64,000 nucleotides of DNA from Streptomyces fumanus (GCF_014655295.1 NZ_BNBI01000004.1:248001-312000), one strand, 5' to 3'. Positions 8,715 to 17,802 are shown, counted from the stretch's first letter. Notes: a model not told the origin generated them from the sequence alone. Made by a program: numbers and translations.

Positions 8715-9802
8715 GCCCGGGCACCCCGCCCCGGCTCCCCGACGACGAGCGCCTCCGGGACCTGGCCGGCCGGCTGTGGGACGCCGTGGCGGCCGGGGAC
8801 GAGTACACCGCCACCGGCACCGTCCTGCGCGCCCTGGACGACGGCCTGGACCCGGAACACGTCCTGCTGGACGTCATCGCGACGGTCCAGGGCAGGGTCG
8901 GCGAACAGTGGGCCGCCAACCGCATCAGCGTCGCCCAGGAGCACGCCGCGACCTCCATCAACGAACGCGCCGTCGCCGCGCTCGCCCTCCACCCCGCCGC
9001 CCGCACCACCCCTCACCGGGGCCGGATCACGGTGGCGTGCGTGGACGGCGAATGGCACGCGCTGCCCGCCCGGCTGGTGGCCGAGGTGCTCAAGCTGCGC
9101 GGCTGGCGGGTGGACTACCTCGGGGCGCAGGTACCCGCCCCGCACCTCATCTCCCACCTGCACACCACCAAGGCCGACGCGGTCGCCCTGTCCAGCTCGA
9201 TCGCCACCAGGCTGCCCGCCGCCCACGCGGCCATCACCGCCTGCCAGGCCATCGGCGTCCCCGTCCTGGTCGGCGGCGCCGCCTTCGGACCCGACGGCCG
9301 CTACGCCCGGCTGCTGGGAGCCCAGGCATGGGCCACCGACGCCCGCACCGCGGCCGACCGGCTCGCCGCGGGCCCGCTGCCGTGCCCGCAGCCCGACCCC
9401 CGGCAGGGGGACGACCTGCCGCACCTGGCCGACCAGGAATACACCATGGTCGTCCGCGGCAAGGACGCGCTGGTGCGGACCGTCTTCCTCGCCCTGGCGG
9501 ACGCCTTCCCCGCCATGCGCGGCTACGACGACACACAGCGCGAGCGTACGGCGGAGGACCTCGCGCACATCGTGGAGTTCCTCGCCACCGCCCTCTACCT
9601 CGACGACGACGGCCTGTTCACCGGCTTCATCGCCTGGACCGCACACATCCTGCGGGCCCGGGGAGTGCCCCCGCAGTCCCTGCCGCCGGCCCTCGCTCTC
9701 CTCGCCCGTGAACTGAAGGACTTCCCCCGGGCGGTCCGCATCCTGCGCCGCGGAACCGAGACCCTCACCACCGACCACCCCACCCCCGGAACGCCCGCAT
9801 GA
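8711..9802 (+). CDS. Cobalamin-binding sensor, CarH/LitR-like light-sensing region
   Basis: This 363-residue protein has a helical B12-binding-2 domain (about 10-95) and a Rossmann-type B12-binding domain (about 105-225). Residues W67...E77-H78 form a perfect Wx9EH motif, the signature with which CarH-type photoreceptors cap adenosylcobalamin. His116 in DGEWHALP occupies the lower-ligand site as an E-x-H variant of DxHxxG. No MerR DNA-binding domain is present. Instead there is a C-terminal all-helical domain (about 245-355, VRTVFLALADAF...), possibly a globin-like sensor or interaction module. It overlaps both neighbours by ATGA, which suggests it feeds a B12, light or redox signal to the phosphatase/STAS pair. 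The light role is inference from the motif. Confidence 0.85.
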   Translation: MSPGTPPRLPDDERLRDLAGRLWDAVAAGDEYTATGTVLRALDDGLDPEHVLLDVIATVQGRVGEQWAANRISVAQEHAATSINERAVAALALHPAARTTPHRGRITVACVDGEWHALPARLVAEVLKLRGWRVDYLGAQVPAPHLISHLHTTKADAVALSSSIATRLPAAHAAITACQAIGVPVLVGGAAFGPDGRYARLLGAQAWATDARTAADRLAAGPLPCPQPDPRQGDDLPHLADQEYTMVVRGKDALVRTVFLALADAFPAMRGYDDTQRERTAEDLAHIVEFLATALYLDDDGLFTGFIAWTAHILRARGVPPQSLPPALALLARELKDFPRAVRILRRGTETLTTDHPTPGTPA

Positions 9803-10134
9803 CCACGCTGCCCTCCGCCCTCCGCCTGACCACCACCGGCACCGCGGACACCGTCCGCATACAGATCACCGGAGACCTCGACCACGACCACGCCGACCTC
9901 CTCCTGGACGAGGCCACCGCCCAGCTCACGGCCCGGCCGGGCATCCGCGAACTGCGCCTGCACTGCGCGGAGATCGGCGCCGTCGACTCCATGGGACTGT
10001 CCGTCCTGCTGATGATCGGCCGCCGCACCGCCGCGGCCGGAACCCGCCTGTACCTGGACGACCGGCCCGCGAGACTGACCCGGCTCCTCGACCTCACCGG
10101 CACCCTCGACCACTTCACGGCGAGCGGGATGTGA
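9799..10134 (+). CDS. STAS-domain anti-anti-sigma factor
   Basis: This 111-residue protein is a single STAS domain of the SpoIIAA/RsbV type. The conserved phosphorylatable serine is in AVDSMGLSVLL (Ser64). In its unphosphorylated form such a protein binds an RsbW-like anti-sigma kinase and frees the sigma factor. Its ATGA overlap with the B12 protein, and that gene's overlap with the PP2C phosphatase, make a complete input and phosphatase/antagonist set. The cognate kinase and sigma factor must be elsewhere. Confidence 0.88.
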   Translation: MTTLPSALRLTTTGTADTVRIQITGDLDHDHADLLLDEATAQLTARPGIRELRLHCAEIGAVDSMGLSVLLMIGRRTAAAGTRLYLDDRPARLTRLLDLTGTLDHFTASGM

Positions 10135-10168
10135 CCGGCCGCTGAGCGCCGCCGGGGCGGGACCTGCC

Positions 10169-10203
10169 GCGCGCGGGGCCCGGACCGGCCGGACCCCGCG
10201 CGC
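10169..10203. terminator. Terminator hairpin between convergent genes
   Basis: Perfect 10-bp arms GCGCGCGGGG and CCCCGCGCGC enclose a 15-base loop between the STAS gene (end 10134) and the convergent hydrolase gene (end 10234). Confidence 0.7.
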
Positions 10204-10233
10204 AGGGTGCTCACGAACCCTCGTACCTCGTGC

Positions 10234-13005
10234 TTACGGGGTGTCCAGCACCGTCCCCGTCAGCACCGGCGCGCCGGGCAGCGGCTCGGCGTTGTCGTCG
10301 GTCATGGCCAGGCGCATCGACTCGGCGGGCTCGGCCACCTGGTCCCGCACGGTCGGCACGATGAAGTCCGCGCTGGTCTCGCCCGGCGGGATGTTCAGCC
10401 ACACCCACAGGCTCGCGTCGGACAGCGGCCGCTCGGGGTCGGGTCCGTCGCCGGCCCAGTCCGCGAGCCACTGCGGGTCCACGTCGTGGGTGGACAGCTC
10501 GGCGCCCTCGGTGACCGGAAGCACCCGCACCGGCTGCCAGAGGTTCACCGCCGTGGGCGCGTCCACGGACAGCCGCCAGGTCAGTGTCTCCCCCTCGGTC
10601 ACCCGGTCCGCGACCGGTGACAGGGTGAACACCGGCGCGGGGTCGTCGTTCTCGACGGTGAGCCCGCCCCGGTGCTTGCCGACCACCGCGTTGTGGACGG
10701 CCTTGACGGCGATGTCGTGCGCCACGTCGTAGCCGTAGACCGTGTCGCCCTTCACCTCGACCGGCACGTCGATCGCCTTGGTGCCCGGCCGGACGGTCAC
10801 GAGGCGCTGCTCGGCCCGGCCGGTGTCCGGGTCGAGGACGTACACGCGGACCTGCCCGCTGCCGTGCCCGGAGATCTTGACCGGGATGCGGTAGGTGCGC
10901 GTGCCCGAGTCGCCCTCCTTGACGATGGTGCGGCCCACGTCGACGCGCGGCAGTGCGGCGGCCTTCACCGCCGGGGTGCCGGGCGCCCAGCCCCAGGCGT
11001 CCATCAGCCAGGCCCGCCCGGACCGCGAACGCGGCGTCAGTTCGAGGGACTTGACGTGCTTGAGGTCGAGTCCGGCCCGGGTCGCGGCGGTCAGCGGGAT
11101 GCGCAGCTCCTGGGCCCAGTAGGAGGAGGTGCTCGCGGAACCCGGGAGTCCGTCCACCCGGACCGAGCCCAGTGTCACCTTGCGGCGGGAGGAGTCGGTG
11201 ACGGACACGTCGAACTTCGTGCCGGTCGTGTTCGGCGGGACGAAGACCCGCAGGGCGAGCTTCTGGGAGCCGCGCAGGGAGACCGGCCGGGCCGGAGTGA
11301 CGCGTGCGGCACTGCCCGGCGCGGACCACTTCAGGCGCACCGCGCTACGGCCCGTCTCCTGTTCCGTCTCCCACCACGCGAAGTGCGGTGACGCTCCAGG
11401 GGTCTTCGGGTCCAGGCAGGCCACCGCAGGGTCGGGGTCGATCGCCGAGCACAGTCGGGCGCCGGTCACCTTCGCCCCGCCGTCCGGCAGGAAGCCACCG
11501 CCGCGGTGGCCGCCGACCGCGTGGGTCAGCACCCGGGCCGGGTCCGCGGACGGGGCCCGCTTGCCGGAACCGTCGAGCAGCGGACGTACCCGGTCGTCCC
11601 CGGCGAGGAAGAGCCGGGCCGCGGCGGCGATGTACGTGGCGCCCGCCTTGTGCTGCTGGGCGGCGGTCAGCCGGGTCGCGGCCCCCGGCGTGCACACCGG
11701 GTCCGGATCCTCCGGGTCGGTCCCGAAGTCGTCGGCGGCCGGTGCGACGGCCTCACCCGGAGTCCACTCGCTGTTGAAGTAGTTGTGGTTGGCGCCGACC
11801 ACGTAGACCGCGCTGTGCAGGGCCGTGCCCCGGCTGATCCCGCGCGTGCCGTCGACGTAGTTCTCGCCCTGGAGGTCCGACACATCGCCGTCGCAGCCGG
11901 GCAGCAGCGTCACGGACGGCACGTCGGCGACCGGGTTCTGGCCGAAGATCGTCGGTCCGATGAGCACGGTCCCGCGAATCTTCCAGCGCACCGGGCCCCG
12001 GTGGCCGTCCTCGGCGGCCGGCGGCGGGTAGAGGCTGTCCATGGCGGCCCGGTTGACGCCCTCGCCACCGCGTGAGTGGCCGACGAGCAGGACACGGGAG
12101 AGGTCCGCCTTCGCCGCCTTGCGTACGACGGCCGGGGCGGAGGAGCGGTGGGCGGTCCAGTCGGCCCAGCGGGCGAGGTGCTCGCGCACCAGCGTGGACC
12201 GCGCCTGCGCGCCGGCGTCCTCGGCCTGCCAGTCCTGGGCGTTGATGCCGTTCGCCGAGATCGACACCGTCACATAGCCCTGGGAGGCCAGCAGTTGCTG
12301 GTCGCGCAGGTAGCCCAGGTGGCTGGGGATCGGCTGGTAGCCCTTCGCGCAGGGCCAGTCGCCGGTCACGTCGTCCTCGGAGCCCGGCTTGTAACAGGTG
12401 CCGTGGCGGCCGTGCAGGAACAGCGCGAGCGGCCGGCTGCCGGTGGCCCCCTTGGGCGCCACCACCTCGGCGGTCATCTCCACCGGGGTGGCGAACCCGG
12501 GCAGGCGCACCGGATCGAGGTCGTACGTCCCGGTGACCGTGCGGTACGAGCCGGGCAGCCCCGGATCGACGCCGTTCGCCGGCGCCTTCGCGGGTACGCG
12601 TGCCACGCCCGGGCCGGACCCGGGCGGGTCGTCGGCCGCCGCGTCCAACCGGCGTCCACCGGCCGTCACCTGAAGGTCCGTCAGTTGTCCGGGCGGGGTC
12701 CCGCCGAGGGCGAGCCGGAAGGTCTTGCCGTCCCTCGTCGGCTTCGGCGCCCCCAGCAGCCGGTCCCCGGCACGGAACTCGACCCGCGCGTCCCCCATGG
12801 GCACGGCGTCCGGCGTACGCCAGACCAGCTCACGCTTCCCGCCCTTCTCGTCGATCCGCCACCCCGGCGGAAGGGAATCGCCGTCCGCCGTCGCGTTCGA
12901 CGGAAGCAGCGGGTACGGCTGTTCGTCGGCCTGTGCCGGTCCGGGCAAGCCCGCCAGGGCCGCCAGGACCGCCACGGCGGTCACACATATTCGGGCACGG
13001 ATCAA
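10234..13005 (-). CDS. Large secreted alpha/beta hydrolase with Calx-beta-like C-terminus
   Basis: This 923-residue exported protein starts at TTG 13005 after GAGGAGAG, giving MIRARICVTAV and a signal peptide cleaved near AQA-DE (about residue 26). The hydrolase domain (about 130-500) carries LLVGHSRGGEG (nucleophile Ser), an Asp in LLPGCDGDVSD and a His in GANHNYFNSEW, a plausible catalytic triad. The C-terminal third (about 670-923) contains repeats resembling Calx-beta domains (GDSGTRTYRIPVKIS... and VTEGETLTWRLSVD...). It resembles large Streptomyces chlorophyllase/lipase-type secreted hydrolases. The substrate is unknown. It stands alone between a STAS operon and a two-component system. 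Confidence 0.8.
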   Translation of the reverse strand: MIRARICVTAVAVLAALAGLPGPAQADEQPYPLLPSNATADGDSLPPGWRIDEKGGKRELVWRTPDAVPMGDARVEFRAGDRLLGAPKPTRDGKTFRLALGGTPPGQLTDLQVTAGGRRLDAAADDPPGSGPGVARVPAKAPANGVDPGLPGSYRTVTGTYDLDPVRLPGFATPVEMTAEVVAPKGATGSRPLALFLHGRHGTCYKPGSEDDVTGDWPCAKGYQPIPSHLGYLRDQQLLASQGYVTVSISANGINAQDWQAEDAGAQARSTLVREHLARWADWTAHRSSAPAVVRKAAKADLSRVLLVGHSRGGEGVNRAAMDSLYPPPAAEDGHRGPVRWKIRGTVLIGPTIFGQNPVADVPSVTLLPGCDGDVSDLQGENYVDGTRGISRGTALHSAVYVVGANHNYFNSEWTPGEAVAPAADDFGTDPEDPDPVCTPGAATRLTAAQQHKAGATYIAAAARLFLAGDDRVRPLLDGSGKRAPSADPARVLTHAVGGHRGGGFLPDGGAKVTGARLCSAIDPDPAVACLDPKTPGASPHFAWWETEQETGRSAVRLKWSAPGSAARVTPARPVSLRGSQKLALRVFVPPNTTGTKFDVSVTDSSRRKVTLGSVRVDGLPGSASTSSYWAQELRIPLTAATRAGLDLKHVKSLELTPRSRSGRAWLMDAWGWAPGTPAVKAAALPRVDVGRTIVKEGDSGTRTYRIPVKISGHGSGQVRVYVLDPDTGRAEQRLVTVRPGTKAIDVPVEVKGDTVYGYDVAHDIAVKAVHNAVVGKHRGGLTVENDDPAPVFTLSPVADRVTEGETLTWRLSVDAPTAVNLWQPVRVLPVTEGAELSTHDVDPQWLADWAGDGPDPERPLSDASLWVWLNIPPGETSADFIVPTVRDQVAEPAESMRLAMTDDNAEPLPGAPVLTGTVLDTP

Positions 13006-13185
13006 AGGTTCTCTCCTCAAACCACCGTACGCAGACGTCCCGTCGGTCCCGGGCGCCCCTCGCGTCACCTAGGACGGGGGAGAGGTGCGGGTGGGTTGTC
13101 CCTGAGGAGACACCGGTTCTCGGGAGAGGGATGTGATCAAGCCAGTGCGTCGGTCGCTCACCGATGCGCCGCGCCCTGCCCGCTC

Positions 13186-13830
13186 TCAGTCGAGCAGTCC
13201 CGCCTCCTTGGCCAGCACCGCCGCCTGGACGCGGTTGGTGCAGTCGGTGCGGGTGAGGATGTTGCTGATGTGGGCCTTGATGGTGCCGGTGCTCAGGTGG
13301 AGCCGGGCGGCGATGTCGGCGTTCGACAGGCCGGTGCCCAGCAGTCGCAGGACGTCCCGTTCGGTCGGGGTCAGCTCCGCGACCCGGCGTGCCGCCGTGT
13401 CGCTGCCGTGGTCCGGCCGGGCCCGGAACTCGATCAACTGGCGGGTGATCTGCGGGGCGAGGACGGGGTGCCCGGCGGCGGCGCGGCGTACGGCGTCGAT
13501 GAGGTCGTGCGGACCGGTGTCCTTGAGGAGATAGCCGTGGGCTCCGGCACGCAGGGCGGCGGCCACGGTCGGTTCCTCGCCGAACGCCGTCAGCATCACC
13601 GCCCGGGTGCGGGGCGCGTGCCGGGTGATCCCGGCGAGGGCGGCGATGCCGTCGCCGGGCATCCGGATGTCGAGGAGGGCGACGTCGACGGGGTGGGCAC
13701 GGCAGGCTTCGACGGCCTCCTGCGCGTCCTGCGCCTCGGCCACCACACGGATGTCGTCGGCGTTCTCCAGGATCAGCCGTATCCCGGCACGCATGAGCGC
13801 TTCGTCGTCGGCGATCAGGACTCGGATCAT
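13186..13830 (-). CDS. NarL/FixJ-type response regulator
   Basis: This 214-residue regulator has a receiver domain (about 1-120) with the acidic pocket IADDEA and the phospho-acceptor Asp in VALLDIRMPGDG. A LuxR-type helix-turn-helix follows (about 145-210, LTPTERDVLRLLGTGLSNADIAARLHLS). It lies 4 bp downstream of its histidine kinase gene, which is upstream on the same strand. The stimulus and targets are unknown. Confidence 0.92.
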   Translation of the reverse strand: MIRVLIADDEALMRAGIRLILENADDIRVVAEAQDAQEAVEACRAHPVDVALLDIRMPGDGIAALAGITRHAPRTRAVMLTAFGEEPTVAAALRAGAHGYLLKDTGPHDLIDAVRRAAAGHPVLAPQITRQLIEFRARPDHGSDTAARRVAELTPTERDVLRLLGTGLSNADIAARLHLSTGTIKAHISNILTRTDCTNRVQAAVLAKEAGLLD

Positions 13831-13834
13831 CGGC

Positions 13835-15220
13835 TCAGTGTAGAGCCGCCAAGATCAGCAGGGCGATGGTCCCGGCGGTCACCGGCAGCAGGACCAGCAG
13901 CGCCGCGCAGCCACCGCCGAGGAGGCGGGGCCAGGTGAGCACGTCCGTGGGCAGCGGGGGCCGCGAGCCCGCCCCGTCGGCGACCGGCCGGGGCGGCACG
14001 GCGTACGGGGGCGGCGACGCGGGCCGCACGGGTATGCGGGCAGTCAGGGCGAAGCCGCCCTCCGGGCGCGGCCCGGCGTGGAGGGTGCCCCCGAGCAGGC
14101 CGATCCTCTCCCGCAGGCCGACGAGTCCGCTGCGGCTCCCGCCCCCGGGCGAACGGGGCGCCGGCGGGGCGTCGTTGACGACGGCGATCAGCACCGTGTC
14201 CCCTTCGTCCCGGTACACCACACGTACGGGCGCGCCGGAGGCGTGCTTCAGCGCGTTGGTGAGCCCTTCGCGGGTGACACGGTGCACGGCCTGCCTGGTA
14301 CGGGGGTCCGGGTCCGTCGGCCCGGCCGCCTCCCAGTGCAGCTCGGCGTCGACCCCCGCGCTCCGGGACCCCGCCACCAGGGCCGCGAGATCCTCGCGGG
14401 TCCCGCGCTCGCCGGTGTCCGCGTCGGGCTGGTGGCGCAGGACGCCGAGGATGCCGCGCAGCTCCTCCATGGCCGTCCGGGCGGTGGAGTGCAGCAGCTC
14501 GGCCTGGGCGGCCAGCGCGGGCGCCTGCCGTTCGGCGGTGAGCTGGAGGGCCCCGGCGTGCACCGACAGGAGGCTGATGCGGTGGCCGAGCAGATCGTGC
14601 ATCTCGGCGGCGATGCGGGTCCGTTCCTCCATGCGGGCCGCCTCCTCGGTGAGGAAACGGGCGTGTTCGAGATAGGCGTTGCGCTCACGCAGCAGCCGCG
14701 TCAGTGGCCGCCGGCGCCCCATCATGAGGCCGGACAGCGCGGGCAGCACGATGAACAGCGCACCCAGGCCGAGACTCCCGGCCAGATACGGCTCCTCCGG
14801 GACCGCGGTGGCGACGTGCACCGCGAGCAGCACCAGCACGACACCGGCCCCGCTCGCACCGATCACCCCCCAGGCACGCCGTGCGGGAGCGATCCGGCGC
14901 ACGGCGGACCACACCACGTACGGCACCGCCACCGTCGCCCACACGTTCTCCCCGGCGACCACCGGCACGCAGCCCAGTACCGCCAGGGACGGGTATCTGC
15001 GCCGCGCGGGCACGAGCAGCGCCGTCCACACCCCCAGCAGGACCGAGGCCACCGGGTGGGACGGCGGCACCAGCGGAACCGGCGCCAGTGAGCACAGCAG
15101 GACCAGACCGGTCAGTACGGACTCGGTGACGACCGTCCGCCGGGGCGCGCCGCGCACCGCCTCCTGGACCGCGGCGACCTCGCGGCGCAGCCGCCTCCCC
15201 GCTCGTACTGCCGGGTTCAT
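13835..15220 (-). CDS. Sensor histidine kinase (HisKA_3) with extra C-terminal membrane segment
   Basis: This 461-residue kinase starts at ATG 15220 after CGGAGGAA. The N-terminal part has about five hydrophobic segments (residues 28-165) and no evident periplasmic domain. HisKA_3 follows with EMHDLLGHRISLLSVH (phospho-His), then an HATPase_c domain (REGLTNALKHA; GLVGLRERIGLLGG). Unusually, a Pro-rich linker and a final hydrophobic segment (GCAALLVLLPVTAGTIALLI) follow the ATPase domain and end the protein, so the C-terminus may return to the membrane. It pairs with the downstream response regulator. Confidence 0.9.
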   Translation of the reverse strand: MNPAVRAGRRLRREVAAVQEAVRGAPRRTVVTESVLTGLVLLCSLAPVPLVPPSHPVASVLLGVWTALLVPARRRYPSLAVLGCVPVVAGENVWATVAVPYVVWSAVRRIAPARRAWGVIGASGAGVVLVLLAVHVATAVPEEPYLAGSLGLGALFIVLPALSGLMMGRRRPLTRLLRERNAYLEHARFLTEEAARMEERTRIAAEMHDLLGHRISLLSVHAGALQLTAERQAPALAAQAELLHSTARTAMEELRGILGVLRHQPDADTGERGTREDLAALVAGSRSAGVDAELHWEAAGPTDPDPRTRQAVHRVTREGLTNALKHASGAPVRVVYRDEGDTVLIAVVNDAPPAPRSPGGGSRSGLVGLRERIGLLGGTLHAGPRPEGGFALTARIPVRPASPPPYAVPPRPVADGAGSRPPLPTDVLTWPRLLGGGCAALLVLLPVTAGTIALLILAALH

Positions 15221-15312
15221 CGTTCCTCCGTGTGGATGCCGCGCCGCACGGCCACTGCGGTCGTACGCGGCTGTTCTGGTCGTAGGCGACACACGCGCCG
15301 ACCGGCGTGGTC

Positions 15313-16536
15313 TCAGGCGCTGTGTTCCGCTCCCCGGGGGACCCGCAGCTCCGGCTCCGCCCGCAGCCCGGCGACATCGGCGCCGCTCTCGGTCAGCACG
15401 CGGTCGATCTCCGCGAGGGACTCCGCGTCCGTGGCGGTCCCGTCCAGGAGCGCGGCCAGCAGGTGGGTGGTGCCCACCGTGGGCGAGCCCGTGGTGGCGG
15501 CGATGAACTCGGTGACATGCAGGAGCCGCTGGTCGAAGTCGGCGGGGCCGTCGGACTCCGGAGGTACGCCCTCCGCGATCCCGGTGGTGGGGAGCAGCAC
15601 GCGGGCGACAGTATCGTGCCGTACGCCGTGCCGGCGCAGGAACTCGGCCCCTCGGTTGGCTCCGGCGAGGTCCTCGGGCAGTTCGCGTCCCGCGACCGTC
15701 AAGGACCGGTCCAGTGCCAGGATGCCCAGCAGCACATCGACGGGCCGCGGCCCCGGCGCCCCGCGCCGTACCGCCGACCGCCGTGCCTCCGTACGCACCG
15801 CGCTCACCACCGCGGAGCCGAACCCGGCGCCGCCCCCGGCCATCCAGGCGATGACCTTCCGGGTCAGCGGGTTGCCGCTCTTGCCGAAGGTCCCCGCCTT
15901 GCGCAGCAGCAGAACCGAGCCGGGCTCCGGCGGTTGCTCGGCGCCCCGCAAGGCGTCGAGCGCGGCCGGGGCGGACGGAACGTCCAGCCTCTTCGTGACC
16001 AGGGCCTCGTGGGCGCGGGTGCCGGGCAGTTCGACCAGTGCCCGCGCCACATGGCGTACGCGGACGGAAACGGTGCCCTCCTCCCATGCCGCCGCCAGCG
16101 CGTTGCGCAGGCAGGTGCGCAACGCCCCGGTCATCGCCGGGAGTTCGAGGCTCGCCCGCTCCTCTTCCGGCCTCTTGCGGTTCTTCCAGCGCAGCCTGCG
16201 GGCCTCCTCCTGGCGGACCTCCCGCCAGCAGGCGTCGATCTCCCGGTCGTCGTCCGGTCCTGCGGCGGTGCCGTCACCCGCGTCGTCACTGACCCACACG
16301 GAGGTTTCCCGGCTCATGATCCACCCGCTGAGCGTGCCGGCGGCCCTCCTGCCGGGGGTGATCGCGGCACCCGCGGCCGAGTCGCCCGCCACGAGCGCGC
16401 TCAGCAGGCTCTCCGTACCGATGTCGTCGCGTTCCTGCCCGGCCGCCGTCCGTACGGTCTCCAGCAACAGCTCGACGACGTCCCGCTCGAACTCGGTGGT
16501 GGCGCCGGTGCCGTGGCCGGACGTGCGCTGCTCCAT
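15313..16536 (-). CDS. Clp-N-repeat-like protein without AAA domains
   Basis: This 407-residue soluble protein has several segments resembling the ClpA/ClpC N-terminal repeat: VDVLLGILALDRSL at about residue 270 and VGTTHLLAALLDGTATD at about 360, each followed by a helix with Ala/Asp. No Walker motifs are present, so it is not a Clp ATPase. It could act as a substrate-binding or decoy partner for ClpC. ATG 16536 after GGGAGAG is preferred over an upstream extension of the same frame that only translates a 21-bp DNA repeat. The gene is divergent from the small gene at 16770. Function is inferred only from the repeat resemblance. Confidence 0.6.
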   Translation of the reverse strand: MEQRTSGHGTGATTEFERDVVELLLETVRTAAGQERDDIGTESLLSALVAGDSAAGAAITPGRRAAGTLSGWIMSRETSVWVSDDAGDGTAAGPDDDREIDACWREVRQEEARRLRWKNRKRPEEERASLELPAMTGALRTCLRNALAAAWEEGTVSVRVRHVARALVELPGTRAHEALVTKRLDVPSAPAALDALRGAEQPPEPGSVLLLRKAGTFGKSGNPLTRKVIAWMAGGGAGFGSAVVSAVRTEARRSAVRRGAPGPRPVDVLLGILALDRSLTVAGRELPEDLAGANRGAEFLRRHGVRHDTVARVLLPTTGIAEGVPPESDGPADFDQRLLHVTEFIAATTGSPTVGTTHLLAALLDGTATDAESLAEIDRVLTESGADVAGLRAEPELRVPRGAEHSA

Positions 16537-16576
16537 CGGGTCTCTCCCTCTGCGTGGGGTCACCTTCCGGACGGCA

Positions 16577-16582
16577 ACGCTA
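16577..16582 (-). promoter_or_regulatory. Candidate -10 element for the Clp-N-like gene
   Basis: Read on the minus strand these bases are TAGCGT, close to the TAGRRT -10 consensus of the main Streptomyces sigma factor. The site lies 41 bp upstream of ATG 16536. The -35 region is weak, as expected for an activated promoter next to the repeat array. Confidence 0.35.
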
Positions 16583-16609
16583 GCCACGCGTCTCCGGGCT
16601 CCGCCTCGG

Positions 16610-16672
16610 CCCACCGGCCACACTCGCCGGCCGACCGGCCAGGGTTCCGGTCCGACCGGCCAGGCAACCCTG
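16610..16672. repeat. Three tandem 21-bp direct repeats (iterons)
   Basis: Units begin at 16610, 16631 and 16652. The core is CCGACCGGCCA (first unit CCCACCGGCCA), and the second and third share 13 bases, CCGACCGGCCAGG. The exact 21-bp period places every unit on the same face of the helix, typical of protein-binding sites. They sit between two divergent genes and directly upstream of a candidate -10 (16577-16582, minus strand). Confidence 0.6.
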
Positions 16673-16769
16673 CCGGACGTCACGACGTCCCAGAGGTCGA
16701 GCGTGACCGGGGCGCTCCCCGGCCGGCGCGCGACGGCAAGCGACCGAGCGTCCAGGAGGCACACCGAAC

Positions 16770-17159
16770 ATGCAGGTGAACGTGGAATGGGTCGACGCCC
16801 GCGAGAGGCTGCCCCGGCTCGGGGAACCCGTCGCGGCGGCGATGTTCGGCACCTGGCCGCGGGACTTCCACGACCGTTCCGTCGCGGGTGAGGACTACTG
16901 GCTGGTCAGGCCCATGGTCTTCCACGACCTGTACATCCCCGCGACCTTCCGGCCCCAGTCGGAGGACGAGAGCCACTATCACGACTGTTTCGTGGACTCC
17001 GACGGCATCATCCGCTACCCCCCGGGCGGCCCGAGCGAGGACCACGTCACCCACTGGGCGGCGCTGCCGTTCCTGCCGGGGCTGCCGGTGCACGCGGCAG
17101 ACGGCCCGGAAGCGGGCGCAGCCCTCCGGCGGGCCCGCGAAGCCACGGGCCGCCGGTAG
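16770..17159 (+). CDS. Conserved hypothetical protein, small soluble
   Basis: This 129-residue protein starts at ATG 16770 with AGGAGG upstream. It is acidic and aromatic-rich, with no signal peptide, membrane segment or catalytic motif. The sequence (MQVNVEWVDARERLP, later HYHDCFVDSDGIIRYP and HVTHWAALPFLPG) resembles short Streptomyces hypothetical proteins of similar length whose function is unknown. The HWAxLP pattern near the C-terminus also occurs in some phage DUF551-like proteins. It stands alone, divergent from the Clp-N-like gene. Confidence 0.7.
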   Translation: MQVNVEWVDARERLPRLGEPVAAAMFGTWPRDFHDRSVAGEDYWLVRPMVFHDLYIPATFRPQSEDESHYHDCFVDSDGIIRYPPGGPSEDHVTHWAALPFLPGLPVHAADGPEAGAALRRAREATGRR

Positions 17160-17292
17160 CCCGGGAGGCGACACACCGCCGTCGGCCCAGCCGGCCGGAG
17201 GGGATACTGGCCCTTTCACACGGGCCGTGCACCGGGCGGACGCCGGCGAACGGCCCGCCTGCCGCCGACGGCAACGACGAGGAGCGCTTCCA

Positions 17293-17802
17293 GTGACCAG
17301 CGACACCCGCAGAGGACCGCCCACTGCCGGCAGCGAACGCGAGACGCTGCGGGCCTTCCTCGACTACCACCGCGCCACCCTCGCCATGAAGTGCGAAGGA
17401 CTCACCGACGAGGAGCTGCGGCAGCGGTCGATGCCGCCGTCCACGCTCTCGCTGCTCGGTCTGGTGCGGCACATGGCGGAGGTGGAGCGTGCGTGGTTCC
17501 GGCGGGTGTTCGAGGACCACGACGCACCCATGGTCTGGTCCGACAGGATCGACTTCCAGGCGGCGTACGACGCGAGCGCGTCGACCCGGGACGAGGCGTT
17601 CGCGGCTTGGGAGGCCGAGGTGGCGAACTCGCGCCGGATCGAGCGGGAGGCGGAGTCCCTGGACCGGACCGGGTATCAGCCCCGCTGGGGCGAGGCGGTG
17701 TCGCTGCGGATGGTGATGGTCCACGTGCTCCTGGAGTACGGCCGTCACAACGGGCACGCGGACTTCCTGCGTGAGGGGATCGACGGGACCGTGGGCGCCT
17801 GA
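17293..17802 (+). CDS. DinB/DUF664-family protein
   Basis: This 169-residue protein begins at GTG 17293 after GAGGAG. It has the four-helix DinB_2/DUF664 layout with conserved histidines in GLVRHMAEVERAWF and in YGRHNGHADFLRE, which in this family bind a divalent metal. Members include mycothiol-dependent detoxification enzymes and many uncharacterised proteins. No operon partner is visible, so the reaction is not known. Confidence 0.85.
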   Translation: MTSDTRRGPPTAGSERETLRAFLDYHRATLAMKCEGLTDEELRQRSMPPSTLSLLGLVRHMAEVERAWFRRVFEDHDAPMVWSDRIDFQAAYDASASTRDEAFAAWEAEVANSRRIEREAESLDRTGYQPRWGEAVSLRMVMVHVLLEYGRHNGHADFLREGIDGTVGA

